From the NCBI RefSeq assembly GCF_009176725.1, contig NZ_AP020337.1, forward strand, positions 1,116,001 to 1,180,000: a stretch of 64,000 bases of DNA. The letters are read 5' to 3'. Made by a program: the position numbers and the translations under genes. This DNA comes from Pseudomonas sp. KUIN-1. GTDB taxonomy: Bacteria; Pseudomonadota; Gammaproteobacteria; Pseudomonadales; Pseudomonadaceae. The notes under the pieces were generated by a model that saw only the letters and a program-made list of their open reading frames with translations, did not search any database and was not told the DNA's origin. Positions 24,782 through 33,806 of this stretch are shown here, in pieces. The number at the start of each line of letters is the position of its first letter. Within the stretch, counting starts at the first letter, position 1.

Positions 24782-27511
24782 ATGACTGATCTGTCCCGAA
24801 TGCAAGGGTTTGCAGACGGCGCGATTCCTGCGTTGGAAGGGCGGTTTTTCCGTCCACCTCTGCCTGAGGGTTATGTTCCCCGTGCGCGCCTGTGTCAGCG
24901 TCTCGATGCCGGGCTTGGCGGCCGACTGCTGCTGGTCTGCGCCCCGGCCGGGTTCGGCAAGAGTTCGCTGGCTGTCGAGTTCTGTCAGGGGTTGCCGGAC
25001 AACTGGCAAAACGTATGGCTGGGTCTGAGCGCGCGGGACAGCGACCCGGGTCGTTTTCTCGAGCGTTTGCTGGCCAGCCTTCAACAGTTCTTCCCGCAAC
25101 TGGGTACTCAGGCGATGGCTTTGCTGAAGATGCGCCAGCGCCACCAGCCGTTTGCCTTCGAGGAGTGGCTCGACGGCCTGCTCGACGAGTTGGCCATGCA
25201 CCTGATGCTGAGCAAGCCGCTGTTGCTGGTGCTCGATGACTATCATCTGGCCCAGGGGCCGGTACTCGATCGCTGCCTGCAGTTCCTTCTCAACCATCTA
25301 CCGGCCGGGCTGGTGGTCATGGTGACCAGCCGGCAGCGCCCGGACTGGCATCTGGCACGCTTGCGTCTGACGCGGCAGTTGCTGGAAATCAACGAACAGG
25401 ACCTGCGCCTCACGCACGCCGAATCCATGGCAGTGCTGGAGCGGCACAGCGGATCGCTCGACAGCGAGGCGTTGCAAAGCCTGATTCAGCGCAGCGAAGG
25501 CTGGGTCGCCGGGCTGCGCTTCTGGTTGCTGGCGGCGTCCGAAGCCGGTGATGAAAGCGCCTTGCCCCAGACGCTGCGCGGCAGTGAGGTGCTGATTCGC
25601 GAGTACCTGCTGGAAGAAGTGATCGACTGCCTGCCGGCCGATGTTCAGGCGTTTCTCTACGACACCGCCTGCTTGGAGCGTTTTTGCGCCGAGCTGTGCG
25701 ACGCCGCGCGGGATGGTCACGACAGCGCCGGGATGCTGGGTTATCTGCAGGCGCATCAGGTCTTTCTGGTACCGCTGGACGAGCAGGGCCACTGGTTTCG
25801 CTATCACCATCTGTTTTCCGATCTGTTGCGCGCTCGGCAGGCGGCCGGTGCACCACCGACCCGCCTGCACCTGAATGCCTGCCGCTGGTTCAGCGCTCAG
25901 GGCCAACTGGATGAAGCCGTGGAGCAGGCGTTGCGCGCCGGGCATCTGGATGTGGCCGCCAATCTGGTGCAGAACCTCTCCGAAGAACAGCTGCTGGCCG
26001 AACAGAATGTCGGCATGTTGCTGCGCTGGAAGATGGACTTGCCGGACGACCTGCTGACCAGCACGCCACGCCTGATCGTGCTCTACGCCTGGGCGCTGGG
26101 GCTGGCCTGCCAGCTGGATGCCGCCGAAGAGCTGGCCAATCAACTGAGCCGCTTTCTGCCGGCGCCCTCGGCAACCGCTCAGAAATCCATGCTCGCCCAA
26201 TGGCTGGCGCTCAGCGGCATCATCGCCCGTGGCCGCGGAGACAGTGAAAAGACTCAACATTATTGCACCGAAGCCCTGCTGAGCCTGCCGGAAAAACGCT
26301 ATGGCCAGCGGCTGGTGTGCCTGTCGACACTGGCCAACCTCGCGGTCGCCAGCGGTGATCTGTGGCGCGCCCGCGTGTTGAATCGCGATGCGCTGGAGCT
26401 GGCGCAGCGGGTCGCCAATCCGTTGTTCGAGGCGCTGGCGCATTACGACCGCGCCAGAGTTCTGCAGGCGCGTGGCGAAATTCTTCGCGCGCTCGAGGAA
26501 GTGCGGCAGGGGCAGCAACGCCTCAAAGGCTTGTCCACCGTTCGGCTCTACGCGGTCCGCGCGCGCCTGATGCTGTATGAAGGCTACCTGCTGACCCTGC
26601 GTCTGCAGATGGACGAAGGGCGGGTGTTATTGCTGGCCGGTCTGGCCGAGGCGCGCGCCTGTCGCGACATCAGTGTGCTGATCGGTCATTGCGTGATCGC
26701 CACCATGGAAGGCTGTGCCGGGCGGTTTGCCGAAGCCTTCGCCGAACTCGCCGAGGCCGAACGGCTGATGCACATCTGGGACGTGCCGCCGATCTACTAC
26801 CTAGCGATGATTACCTTGGTCAAATGCGAGCTGTGGCTGTTGCAGGGGCGCATGGACCTTGCCGAAGCGTGGCTGCTGCGCCTGACGCAGACCTACAACG
26901 GCGGTCTCGGTGCTGCGGCCCCCGAGTGCCATCCGCAACTGCCGCAACACATTGAGTTGCAGCGTGCCGTACTCGAACGACAGCAGGGTGACGGCGTTGC
27001 CTGCGAGCAGCGCTTGCAGGCGCTCGAGCGGCGCGCTCAGGAGGTGGGGGCAAAACTGCTTGGGCTGATCGCCATGAGCCAGCAGATCGGCTTGCTGCTG
27101 AGTCAGGCGCGACGCGACGAGGCGCGGGCATTGTTGCTGCGCAGCCTGCCCGCAGCGTCCGGCGGTGCATTGATGCCGTTCAAGGCGCTGCTGGGCGAGC
27201 ACCCCGAGTGGCTGCATGAGCAACTTGTGCAACTGCCACCCTGCCGGGTTCAAGCTGCATTGCTGGAAAAGCTTCCGGCCTGTTGCACGCCGTCGCCCGA
27301 GGCGGCACATGGCGGCGATTGCCTCAGCGTGCGCGAACTGGGTGTGCTGCAACTGATTGCACAGGGCTGTTCCAATCAGGAAATCAGCGAGCAGCTGTTC
27401 ATCTCCCTGCACACCGTCAAGACTCACGCCAGTCACATCAACAGCAAACTGGGGGTCGAGCGTCGCACTCAAGCGGTGGCGCGGGCCAAGACACTGGGCT
27501 TGCTGGGTTGA
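24782..27511 (+). CDS. MalT-like LuxR-family ATP-dependent transcriptional regulator
   Basis: A protein of about 909 residues. Walker A is APAGFGKSSL (about residues 54-63) and a Walker B-like LLLVLDDYHLA follows. The middle is helical repeats of TPR type (LAL clan). The C-terminal HTH is of LuxR type (LSVRELGVLQLIAQGCSNQE, then ISLHTVKTHASHINSKL). It is a large ligand- and ATP-responsive activator. Position after the DUF1329 gene and an independent promoter gap suggest it controls the adjacent lipid-related genes. ATG 24749 is an alternative start; neither has a strong ribosome site. Confidence 0.9.
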   Translation: MTDLSRMQGFADGAIPALEGRFFRPPLPEGYVPRARLCQRLDAGLGGRLLLVCAPAGFGKSSLAVEFCQGLPDNWQNVWLGLSARDSDPGRFLERLLASLQQFFPQLGTQAMALLKMRQRHQPFAFEEWLDGLLDELAMHLMLSKPLLLVLDDYHLAQGPVLDRCLQFLLNHLPAGLVVMVTSRQRPDWHLARLRLTRQLLEINEQDLRLTHAESMAVLERHSGSLDSEALQSLIQRSEGWVAGLRFWLLAASEAGDESALPQTLRGSEVLIREYLLEEVIDCLPADVQAFLYDTACLERFCAELCDAARDGHDSAGMLGYLQAHQVFLVPLDEQGHWFRYHHLFSDLLRARQAAGAPPTRLHLNACRWFSAQGQLDEAVEQALRAGHLDVAANLVQNLSEEQLLAEQNVGMLLRWKMDLPDDLLTSTPRLIVLYAWALGLACQLDAAEELANQLSRFLPAPSATAQKSMLAQWLALSGIIARGRGDSEKTQHYCTEALLSLPEKRYGQRLVCLSTLANLAVASGDLWRARVLNRDALELAQRVANPLFEALAHYDRARVLQARGEILRALEEVRQGQQRLKGLSTVRLYAVRARLMLYEGYLLTLRLQMDEGRVLLLAGLAEARACRDISVLIGHCVIATMEGCAGRFAEAFAELAEAERLMHIWDVPPIYYLAMITLVKCELWLLQGRMDLAEAWLLRLTQTYNGGLGAAAPECHPQLPQHIELQRAVLERQQGDGVACEQRLQALERRAQEVGAKLLGLIAMSQQIGLLLSQARRDEARALLLRSLPAASGGALMPFKALLGEHPEWLHEQLVQLPPCRVQAALLEKLPACCTPSPEAAHGGDCLSVRELGVLQLIAQGCSNQEISEQLFISLHTVKTHASHINSKLGVERRTQAVARAKTLGLLG

Positions 27512-27535
27512 CGTCAACGGCGTTCACCGGGGCAC

Positions 27536-28717
27536 TCAGGCCGGGCTGCCCGCCCACAGCGTATCGACTTCTTCCAGCCCCCAATCGGTGGTTTTTTCGA
27601 TTCTGGCGATCCTGTCCGGGTCGGAAGGGCAGTCCAGGTCGATGACTTGTGCGGCGAACGTCTTGCCGGTGCGCGCTGACATGAAAACCTTCACTTTCGG
27701 TTTCAACAGCGACGCTTGACCTTGTTCGACCACCACGCCGAGGCGCCCGCTTTCCAGGCGTACCAGTGTGCCGATCGGGTAAATACCCACGGTCTTGACG
27801 AAGCTTTGAAACACCACGTCGTCAAAATGTCCCTTCCACGACGCCATCTCGCGAATCGAATGGGCAACGCCCCAGCCCTTTTTGTAGGGGCGGTCGGAGG
27901 TGATGGCGTCATACACGTCGCAGACCGCGCCCATGCGCGCGAAGATGCTGATCTGGTCGCCTTTCAGGCCGTGCGGGTAGCCCGAGCCGTCGACCTTTTC
28001 GTGGTGATGCAGGCAGACGTCAATCACCGACGCGGCCACGGGCTGCGTGTCCATGAGGATCTTCACGCCCAGTTCGGGGTGGGCCTTCATGATCTCGAAT
28101 TCGTCGCGGGTCAGGCGGCCCGGTTTGTTGAGCACCGCCGGGGCAATCATCATTTTGCCGACATCGTGCATCAGCCCGGCCACGCCAGCCTCACGGACCT
28201 GATCGTCAGGCATGCCCATGCGTTTGGCCAGCGCGACCATCAACGCGCAGACCGCCACCGAGTGCATGTAGGTGTACTCGTCGGACGTTTTCAGGCGTGA
28301 CAGGCTGATCAGCGCGTGCGGATGGCGCAGGATCGAGTTGGAGATTTCCTCCACTAGCAACTGCACATTGTCGACATCCATGGCCCGGCCCATGCGCGCT
28401 TCGGTAAACATGCACATGACCGCATCCCTGGCCCGTCCGCAGATCAGCCTGGCGCGCAGCATTTCCTTTTCGAGGCTGGCCGGCGTTGTATCGTCGCTGG
28501 CCGATGGCGCTGAGGGCCGGGGGGCCAGGACGCGGCTTTTGCCGGTTTCGATCCAGACTTCTTTGGTACCTGATTGCTGAATGCGCTCGAGCACTTCAAC
28601 GTCATCGAGTATGACTTCGACCAGGCCTATCCAGAATGGGTCATTGCTCCAGCGGCGGCAGATCTTATGGATGTACATGCCCAGGGCAAGATCAGCCACC
28701 GGTATTTTCTTCAGCAT
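27536..28717 (-). CDS. HD-GYP domain c-di-GMP phosphodiesterase
   Basis: A 393-residue protein. The N-terminal part (KKIPVADLALGMYIHKI) is the DUF3391 domain. The catalytic HD-GYP domain carries HDVGK at residues 184-188 and the HHEKVDGSGYP block near 238-248 with the GYP-type loop intact. It should degrade cyclic di-GMP, in the cytoplasm as no membrane segment is seen. It stands alone, convergent with the LuxR gene with 24 bp between stops. Start 28717 gives the typical MLKKIPV N-terminus. Confidence 0.92.
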   Translation of the reverse strand: MLKKIPVADLALGMYIHKICRRWSNDPFWIGLVEVILDDVEVLERIQQSGTKEVWIETGKSRVLAPRPSAPSASDDTTPASLEKEMLRARLICGRARDAVMCMFTEARMGRAMDVDNVQLLVEEISNSILRHPHALISLSRLKTSDEYTYMHSVAVCALMVALAKRMGMPDDQVREAGVAGLMHDVGKMMIAPAVLNKPGRLTRDEFEIMKAHPELGVKILMDTQPVAASVIDVCLHHHEKVDGSGYPHGLKGDQISIFARMGAVCDVYDAITSDRPYKKGWGVAHSIREMASWKGHFDDVVFQSFVKTVGIYPIGTLVRLESGRLGVVVEQGQASLLKPKVKVFMSARTGKTFAAQVIDLDCPSDPDRIARIEKTTDWGLEEVDTLWAGSPA

Positions 28718-28973
28718 GCTCAGCCACCTGCGTGCATAGGCATGCCAGGTGGCGGGTAAGCGCAACGAGCATACGATGGACTGCTGGCGGCTATCAGCAG
28801 AATGCAGGCGCTGTTGATCGACATGACTTCACCTCGTTGACTGCAAGGATTGTTCTGATCTCACAGTGCCAGTATACGGAGCTGTCGCAAAAAATCATGT
28901 CTATTTGGTACATTCCGGCGGGCTCATTCTGGCTGGTTCATTCTGCAAGTCCGCCAGTCAACCGGCAAAGCCC

Positions 28974-29510
28974 TCAGGCCGCTGGCGTTTCGCTCGGCAG
29001 GTGATGATAGCGACGGCCGAAGTAGACCAATGCATCTGCACCGCTCTGATGCCTGATATCCACCACCTCGCAGAACAGAATGTCATGCGTGCCGACGCTG
29101 ACTGACTGGCTCACTTTGCAGTCGAGCGCCAGTTTTGCACTGTCCAGGACCGGTGCGCCGGTCACGCCGGCCTCCCACTGCCCGCAGGCAAAGCGCTCCT
29201 GCTGGGAGCTCTTGCCGCCGAACAGGTTGGACAAGTCCTGCTGACCGTTGCCCAGCGTATTCACGCACAACGTGCCGTTCTCGATGAAGGCGTCATACAC
29301 CGACGCACTGCGGTTGATACAGACCAGCAGCGTCGGCGGTTGATCCGTCACGCTGCACACGGCGGTCGCGGTAAAGCCGGCGCGTCCGCCAGGGCCGTCG
29401 GTGGTGATGAGGTTGACGGCGGCGGCCAGGCCGGACATCGCATCGCGAAACGCCAGCTGGCTGACAGCGGCGATGGGCAGAATGGCGGGAGTTGCAGAGG
29501 AGGTAGGCAT
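28974..29510 (-). CDS. rutF: Flavin reductase RutF
   Basis: A 178-residue flavin:NADH reductase-like protein supplying reduced FMN to Rut[21 protein letters not shown] and the middle [18 protein letters not shown] match the flavin reductase domain. It is the last gene of the rut operon here, 26 bp after rutD. E. coli has rutE between rutD and rutF, which is missing here. Confidence 0.93.
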   Translation of the reverse strand: MPTSSATPAILPIAAVSQLAFRDAMSGLAAAVNLITTDGPGGRAGFTATAVCSVTDQPPTLLVCINRSASVYDAFIENGTLCVNTLGNGQQDLSNLFGGKSSQQERFACGQWEAGVTGAPVLDSAKLALDCKVSQSVSVGTHDILFCEVVDIRHQSGADALVYFGRRYHHLPSETPAA

Positions 29511-29536
29511 TGGAAGAGTCCTTTCAGGGTTGTGTG

Positions 29537-30316
29537 TCAGGGTTGTGTGCTGAGAAAAGCACGCAGGGCGCGTTGGAAGGGCAGTGGATCGGTAATGTTC
29601 GAGGCATGGCCGCCATATTCCAGCAGCACCAGCGTTGCATTCGGCAGGGCGTTGGCCAGGTGCCGGGATTGCTGCCAGGGCACCAGCATGTCGTCGCGGT
29701 TGGCAATCAGCAGGGTCGGGGTGTGAATGCGTGAAAGATCGGCCGCCACGTCGAAGGTTTCCAGCGCATGGATGCGCCGTAGCAGGTTGTCGGTGTCGGG
29801 GAAATGCGCCAGAGCGTGGGCTTCGTCGTCGGCCAGCCGCGGGCCGTTGGCGGCGATCCAGTCTGCCGGGTAGAGGAACAGCGCCTGAGCCTGTACGTAG
29901 GCCTCCGGTCCGCTGTTCAACAGCAGTTTTTTGCGCACTGAAAAGCAGCGCGCGCTGTGCGGGTTCGGACTGCTCCAGGCATTGATCAGTACCTGGCTTT
30001 GCAGCAGTTCCGGGCGCAGCAGGGCCAGTTCCAGACCCACCAGGCCGCCCAGTGCATGGCCCATGAAATGGCAGCGCTGGATATCGAGTGAGTCGAGCAG
30101 GGCCAGCAACTCGATAGCCATGTGCCGGATCGAATAATCCGTCGGCAGCACCGCAGGGCTGCGTCCGGTTCCGGCATGGTCATAGACCAGCACATGGTAA
30201 TCGCGGGTCAGCAGCGCCAGGTCATCCGCCCAGTAGCGGCCAGACCCGCCCAGCCCGGAACTGAGCACCAGGGTCGGTGCATCGGCATGCTGGCAGGCAT
30301 GAAACTCATGGAACAT
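29537..30316 (-). CDS. rutD: Aminoacrylate hydrolase RutD
   Basis: A 259-residue alpha/beta hydrolase fold protein. [17 protein letters not shown] and the nucleophile elbow [11 protein letters not shown] are visible; in RutD the elbow Ser is replaced, here by Ala in GHALGG, consistent with a non-classical role. RutD speeds removal of aminoacrylate in uracil breakdown. The start [12 protein letters not shown] at 30316 is preferred over an upstream in-frame codon. It lies between rutC and rutF. Confidence 0.92.
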   Translation of the reverse strand: MFHEFHACQHADAPTLVLSSGLGGSGRYWADDLALLTRDYHVLVYDHAGTGRSPAVLPTDYSIRHMAIELLALLDSLDIQRCHFMGHALGGLVGLELALLRPELLQSQVLINAWSSPNPHSARCFSVRKKLLLNSGPEAYVQAQALFLYPADWIAANGPRLADDEAHALAHFPDTDNLLRRIHALETFDVAADLSRIHTPTLLIANRDDMLVPWQQSRHLANALPNATLVLLEYGGHASNITDPLPFQRALRAFLSTQP

Positions 30317-30357
30317 GGGTTTTCTCCGGGTGGGCGTCAACTGCCCACGGTCGCGAT

Positions 30358-30741
30358 TCAGCCGATGTGGGCGATGCTGGCGATTTCGATCAGCGCCTCG
30401 GGTTTGACCAGACCGCACTGGATGCAGTAACGGGCTGGCTTCTCGCCCGCGAAATACTCGGCATACACCTCGTTGACCTTGGCGTAGTCGGCCCAGTCAC
30501 GAATCATGATCATGTTGAAGGTGACATCGTCCAGCGTCCCGCCCGCGGTCTCGACCACACTTTTGATGGCTTCCAGCACGTGACGGGTCTGCGCAGTGGC
30601 GTCGCCGACGTGTACCACGTTGTTGTCCTTGTCGAACGGCAGCGTGCCCGCGACATAGAGCACGCCGTCGGCCATGGAGCCCGGTACGAACGGCGCGATG
30701 GGTTTGCTGGTGCCGGCAGGGATGATCGCTTTCTTGGTCAT
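30358..30741 (-). CDS. rutC: Aminoacrylate peracid reductase/deaminase RutC (RidA family)
   Basis: A 127-residue member of the YjgF/RidA family. [20 protein letters not shown] and [10 protein letters not shown] are typical, and the Arg of [15 protein letters not shown] lies near the family's C-terminal signature. It deaminates or reduces the 3-carbon intermediate from RutB. ATG at 30741 has AGGACACC upstream. It begins 10 bp after the rutB stop. Confidence 0.94.
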   Translation of the reverse strand: MTKKAIIPAGTSKPIAPFVPGSMADGVLYVAGTLPFDKDNNVVHVGDATAQTRHVLEAIKSVVETAGGTLDDVTFNMIMIRDWADYAKVNEVYAEYFAGEKPARYCIQCGLVKPEALIEIASIAHIG

Positions 30742-30751
30742 GCTGGTGTCC

Positions 30752-31489
30752 TCACGAAGGTTGCCCGACAGGGCTGAAAGTGGTGCAGAAGTCATCGACG
30801 CTGGAAACCCAGCCAAAGAAGGTTTCGATGTTGAACAGCGCGGCTTGCTGAGCGAATTCGGGGCCTGCCTGATGGGTCGCGTCAGCCAGCACCACGCCGA
30901 AATATTCCAGGTGAAAGCCGTCGCGCAGGGTCGACTCGACACAGACATTGGTGGCGATGCCGGTGAACACCAGGTTGCGAATGCCGCGGCTGCGCAGCAC
31001 GCTGTCGAAGCTGGAATTGAAGAAGCCGCTGTAGCGGATTTTCGGCACCACGATGTCGCCAGGCTGTGGCGTCAGTTCGTCTACCAGCTGGTAATCCCAA
31101 CCGCCCTTGGCCAGCAGTTGCCCTTCGAGCTCCGGGCGCTTGCGCATGGTTTTCAGGGCGTTGGACTTGTGCCAGTTCGGTGAGCCGGGGCCTCCGGCTT
31201 CGACATAGGCCGGGTCCCAGCCATTCTGGAAAAAGATCACCGGAATGCCTGCTGCACGCGCGGCGGTACAGGCCTTGTTGATATTGGCGATAACCGGCCC
31301 GGTGCTGCTGACATCGAACCCGGCCAGGTCCAGATACCCACCGAGCGAGGCGTAGGCGTTCTGCATGTCGACCACCACCAGCGCGGTTTCGCCGGGTTTC
31401 ATGCGCAGCGGCTCGGGACGGGCGGGCAGCTCGCGGGCGGGCTGCAGGTCCGGCAGGTCAACGCCTGCGACGGTTGTCGGGGTTGTCAT
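30752..31489 (-). CDS. rutB: Ureidoacrylate amidohydrolase RutB
   Basis: A 245-residue isochorismatase-fold hydrolase. [19 protein letters not shown] carries the catalytic Asp, and [20 protein letters not shown] the catalytic Cys. It cleaves ureidoacrylate peracid to carbamate and aminoacrylate peracid. Its start overlaps the rutA stop by ATGA, so the two are translationally coupled. Confidence 0.95.
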   Translation of the reverse strand: MTTPTTVAGVDLPDLQPARELPARPEPLRMKPGETALVVVDMQNAYASLGGYLDLAGFDVSSTGPVIANINKACTAARAAGIPVIFFQNGWDPAYVEAGGPGSPNWHKSNALKTMRKRPELEGQLLAKGGWDYQLVDELTPQPGDIVVPKIRYSGFFNSSFDSVLRSRGIRNLVFTGIATNVCVESTLRDGFHLEYFGVVLADATHQAGPEFAQQAALFNIETFFGWVSSVDDFCTTFSPVGQPS

Positions 31490-32571
31490 CAGACCACCTC
31501 CCTGAGCTGCGCGATGTGCTTGCGGCTGGTCATCAGTGGCTGGATCTTCTCGCCGAAATCCTCGACCCCTTTGACGAAATCATCGAACGTCAGCATTACG
31601 CCCTGAGTCCCCGGCACACTGGCCACCTCGTCGAGCATTCTCGCCACCGTGGCCCACGAGCCCACCAGCGTGCCCATGTTGATGTTGACCGCCGAGGTCG
31701 GGTCGGCCATCTGTCGCAGGTTGGAGCCGGCACTTTTATCCGCCGAGCCTTTTTCGCTCAGCCAGGCAATGGCTTCTTCGTCGGCACCGTCCTTGATGTG
31801 CTCCCAGCGAGCGCGTGCGGCTTCGTCGGTATCGTCGGCGATGATCATGAACAGCACGCAGGAGGTGACATTGCGGCCGGTCTTTTCATTGGCTTCGAGC
31901 AGTTTCTGTGCGGTTGGCGCGAAGGCCGTGGGCGTGTTGACGCCTTTGCCGAAGCAGAAGTTGTAGTCGGCGTATTGCGCCGAGAACGCCATGCCCGCTT
32001 CACTTTGACCGGCGCAGATCAGCTTCATGTCGGCCTGTGGGCGAGGGCTGACGCGGCAGTCCTGCATGCTGAAATGTTCGCCCTTGAAGTCGCTGCTGCC
32101 GGTGGCCCACAGGTCGCGCAGAACCTGAGCGTACTCGGCCAGGTATTCATAGCGGGTGTGGAAGAACTCGTCGCCCGGCCACAGCCCCATCTGCTCGTAT
32201 TCCGGCTTCTGCCAGCCGGTGACGAGGTTGATCCCGAAGCGGCCATTGGAGATCGAGTCGATGGTCGAGGCCATGCGCGCGGCAATGGCGGGCGGGATGG
32301 TCAGGGTGGCAACGGTGGCGAACAGCTGGATCCGGCTGGTGACTGCGGCCAGGCCGGCCATCAGCGTGAACGACTCCAGGTTGTGTTCCCAGAACTGCGT
32401 CTTGCCGCCGAAGCCACGCAGTTTGATCATCGACAGCGCAAAGTCGAAGCCATAGCCCTCGGCCTTCTGCACGATCTGTTTGTTCAGCTCGAAGGTCGGC
32501 ATGTACTGCGGAGCATTGCTGGAAATCAGCCAGCCGTTATTGCCGATGGGGATGAAGATTCCAATGTCCAT
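31489..32571 (-). CDS. rutA: Pyrimidine monooxygenase RutA
   Basis: A 360-residue FMNH2-dependent luciferase-like monooxygenase that opens the uracil ring. The N-terminus [20 protein letters not shown] is the family signature, and [17 protein letters not shown] fits the bacterial luciferase fold. First gene of rutABCDF, transcribed leftward. A -24/-12 promoter lies near 32658-32674, with NtrC-like and RutR sites further upstream. Start 32571 gives the canonical N-terminus; an upstream in-frame start would add 17 residues. Confidence 0.95.
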   Translation of the reverse strand: MDIGIFIPIGNNGWLISSNAPQYMPTFELNKQIVQKAEGYGFDFALSMIKLRGFGGKTQFWEHNLESFTLMAGLAAVTSRIQLFATVATLTIPPAIAARMASTIDSISNGRFGINLVTGWQKPEYEQMGLWPGDEFFHTRYEYLAEYAQVLRDLWATGSSDFKGEHFSMQDCRVSPRPQADMKLICAGQSEAGMAFSAQYADYNFCFGKGVNTPTAFAPTAQKLLEANEKTGRNVTSCVLFMIIADDTDEAARARWEHIKDGADEEAIAWLSEKGSADKSAGSNLRQMADPTSAVNINMGTLVGSWATVARMLDEVASVPGTQGVMLTFDDFVKGVEDFGEKIQPLMTSRKHIAQLREVV

Positions 32572-32657
32572 ATGAGGCCTCTCTGCGTGGGTCGATGCGT
32601 GCCAAAGCGCGACTGGCGGCACTTGAATCGCCTTTCAATCGTCTCTCAATAAGCTTT

Positions 32658-32674
32658 TGCATTAAGCGGGCCAT
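32658..32674 (-). promoter_or_regulatory. Sigma-54 (-24/-12) promoter of the rut operon
   Basis: On the minus strand TGGCCCG-CTTA-ATGCA matches the consensus TGGCACG-N4-TTGCA at 10 of 12 fixed positions, with GG and GC exactly 10 nt apart. The transcript should start about 12 nt beyond, near 32646, leaving a leader of about 75 nt before rutA. Confidence 0.7.
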
Positions 32675-32724
32675 AAATTTTTATTGTTTTTATTCAATAG
32701 CTTGTGAATTTTTACTGTTTGTTT

Positions 32725-32769
32725 CAGACCATTTGGTCCGAATCAGAGCACTTGGTTTGTGCGCGGCGC
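32725..32769. promoter_or_regulatory. RutR operator plus NtrC-like box, left copy
   Basis: GACCATTTGGTC at 32727-32738 is a perfect core match to the E. coli RutR site (GACCA-N2-TGGTC). GCAC-N7-GTGC at 32748-32762 has the arms and spacing of an NtrC enhancer site. The 45-bp block is repeated inverted at 33643-33687, with 8 mismatches and 17 bp (GAGCACTTGGTTTGTGC) identical. Confidence 0.75.
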
Positions 32770-32808
32770 ACGCAGATGGGGCAGGGCGGACGGCGCAGGC
32801 AATCCGTA

Positions 32809-32836
32809 TCGACAAAACAGCTGCGCCCGTTAAGAT
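32809..32836 (+). promoter_or_regulatory. Candidate sigma-70 promoter of rutR
   Basis: TCGACA (32809-32814) and TAAGAT (32831-32836) are 16 bp apart, upstream of the rutR start, and downstream of the left operator. Confidence 0.45.
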
Positions 32837-32870
32837 GCCCGCTCATTTCGGCATCACTGGATGGATGTGC

Positions 32871-33593
32871 GTGAACAAGAAACCTCCCCTGGCTGACCCG
32901 GCGAACAAACGCGTACGCAAGGCCAAGCCAGAGACTGTGGTCAAGACGACCCGCGAACCCAGTGCGACGTCCCTGAAGCGGCGCATGCGCCTGATGGAAG
33001 GCAAGCGCACGCTGATTCTCGATGCGGCGCTGGAGATATTTTCCCGCTACGGCGTGCATGGCAGCAGCCTGGATCAGGTCGCGAGCCTGGCGGATGTCTC
33101 CAAGACCAACCTGCTGTATTACTTCAGCAGCAAGGACGACCTGTACCTGAACGTGCTGCGCCAGCTGCTCGAGGTATGGCTGAGCCCGCTGGTGCACTTC
33201 ACCGCCGACAAGGAGCCGGTGCAGGCGATCAGCGCCTACATCAAGGCCAAGCTGGAGATGTCCCGCGATCACCCGGCCGAATCCCGGCTGTTCTGCATGG
33301 AAGTGATGCAAGGCGCACCGCTGATTCAGGGCGAGTTGCAGCACCCGTTGCGTGACACGGTGCAGGCCAAGGTGGCGGTGATTCAGCACTGGATCGACAG
33401 CGGTCAGCTGGCGCCCATCAATCCGCACCACCTGATTTTTACGCTATGGGCGACCACCCAGCATTACGCCGACTTCCGTACTCAGGTCGAGGCCGTGACC
33501 GGCAAGACCCTGGATGATCCGGCGTTTTTCGACGAGGTGCTGACGAGCCTGCGCAGCATGGTTCTGGACGGGATCCTGCCGCGCAAGGCGTGA
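32871..33593 (+). CDS. rutR: TetR-family pyrimidine regulator RutR
   Basis: A 240-residue repressor. The N-terminal HTH is ILDAALEIFSRYGVHGSSLD and VASLADVSKTNLLYYFSSKD, near-identical in pattern to RutR; the C-terminal ligand domain follows (HLIFTLWATTQHYADFRTQV). RutR binds uracil/thymine and leaves its operator. The GTG at 32871 is chosen because GGATGG lies 6 nt upstream; ATG at 32865 is an alternative. The gene sits between two outward-facing promoters and the mirrored operators, divergent from the rut operon and co-directional with the transporter. Confidence 0.92.
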   Translation: MNKKPPLADPANKRVRKAKPETVVKTTREPSATSLKRRMRLMEGKRTLILDAALEIFSRYGVHGSSLDQVASLADVSKTNLLYYFSSKDDLYLNVLRQLLEVWLSPLVHFTADKEPVQAISAYIKAKLEMSRDHPAESRLFCMEVMQGAPLIQGELQHPLRDTVQAKVAVIQHWIDSGQLAPINPHHLIFTLWATTQHYADFRTQVEAVTGKTLDDPAFFDEVLTSLRSMVLDGILPRKA

Positions 33594-33642
33594 ATGGACC
33601 TCGCCGGACCTGACCCGCGCACCCCGCTCGCGCAGTGCGCGG

Positions 33643-33687
33643 GCGTCCTGCACAAACCAAGTGCTCCGATTCAGACCATTTGATCTG
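33643..33687. promoter_or_regulatory. RutR operator plus NtrC-like box, right copy
   Basis: GACCATTTGATC at 33674-33685 matches the RutR core with one change. GCAC-N7-GTGC at 33650-33664 is the NtrC-like box. The block is the inverted partner of 32725-32769. Its order relative to the transporter matches that of the left copy relative to rutA. Confidence 0.7.
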
Positions 33688-33740
33688 CTTTATTCATCTC
33701 GATGGCGTCAGGTCGTTGTTCCATAGCGCTTTTCCTGTAC

Positions 33741-33756
33741 TGGCATGGATGCTGCT
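33741..33756 (+). promoter_or_regulatory. Sigma-54 (-24/-12) promoter of the ABC transporter operon
   Basis: TGGCATG-GATG-CTGCT has GG (33742-33743) and GC (33754-33755) 10 nt apart and matches most of the consensus. The transcript should start near 33767, about 40 nt before the first transporter gene. The NtrC-like box is about 110 bp upstream, as on the rut side. Confidence 0.6.
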
Positions 33757-33806
33757 AATGCCTGCCTGTGCGGTCCTCATCGGCCATTACCCTCAGGAAA
33801 ACGTCT

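Noticed and set aside
31474..32652. 392-codon frame antisense to rutA
   Set aside because: It lies wholly opposite rutA and the rut promoter and has shadow-type composition.
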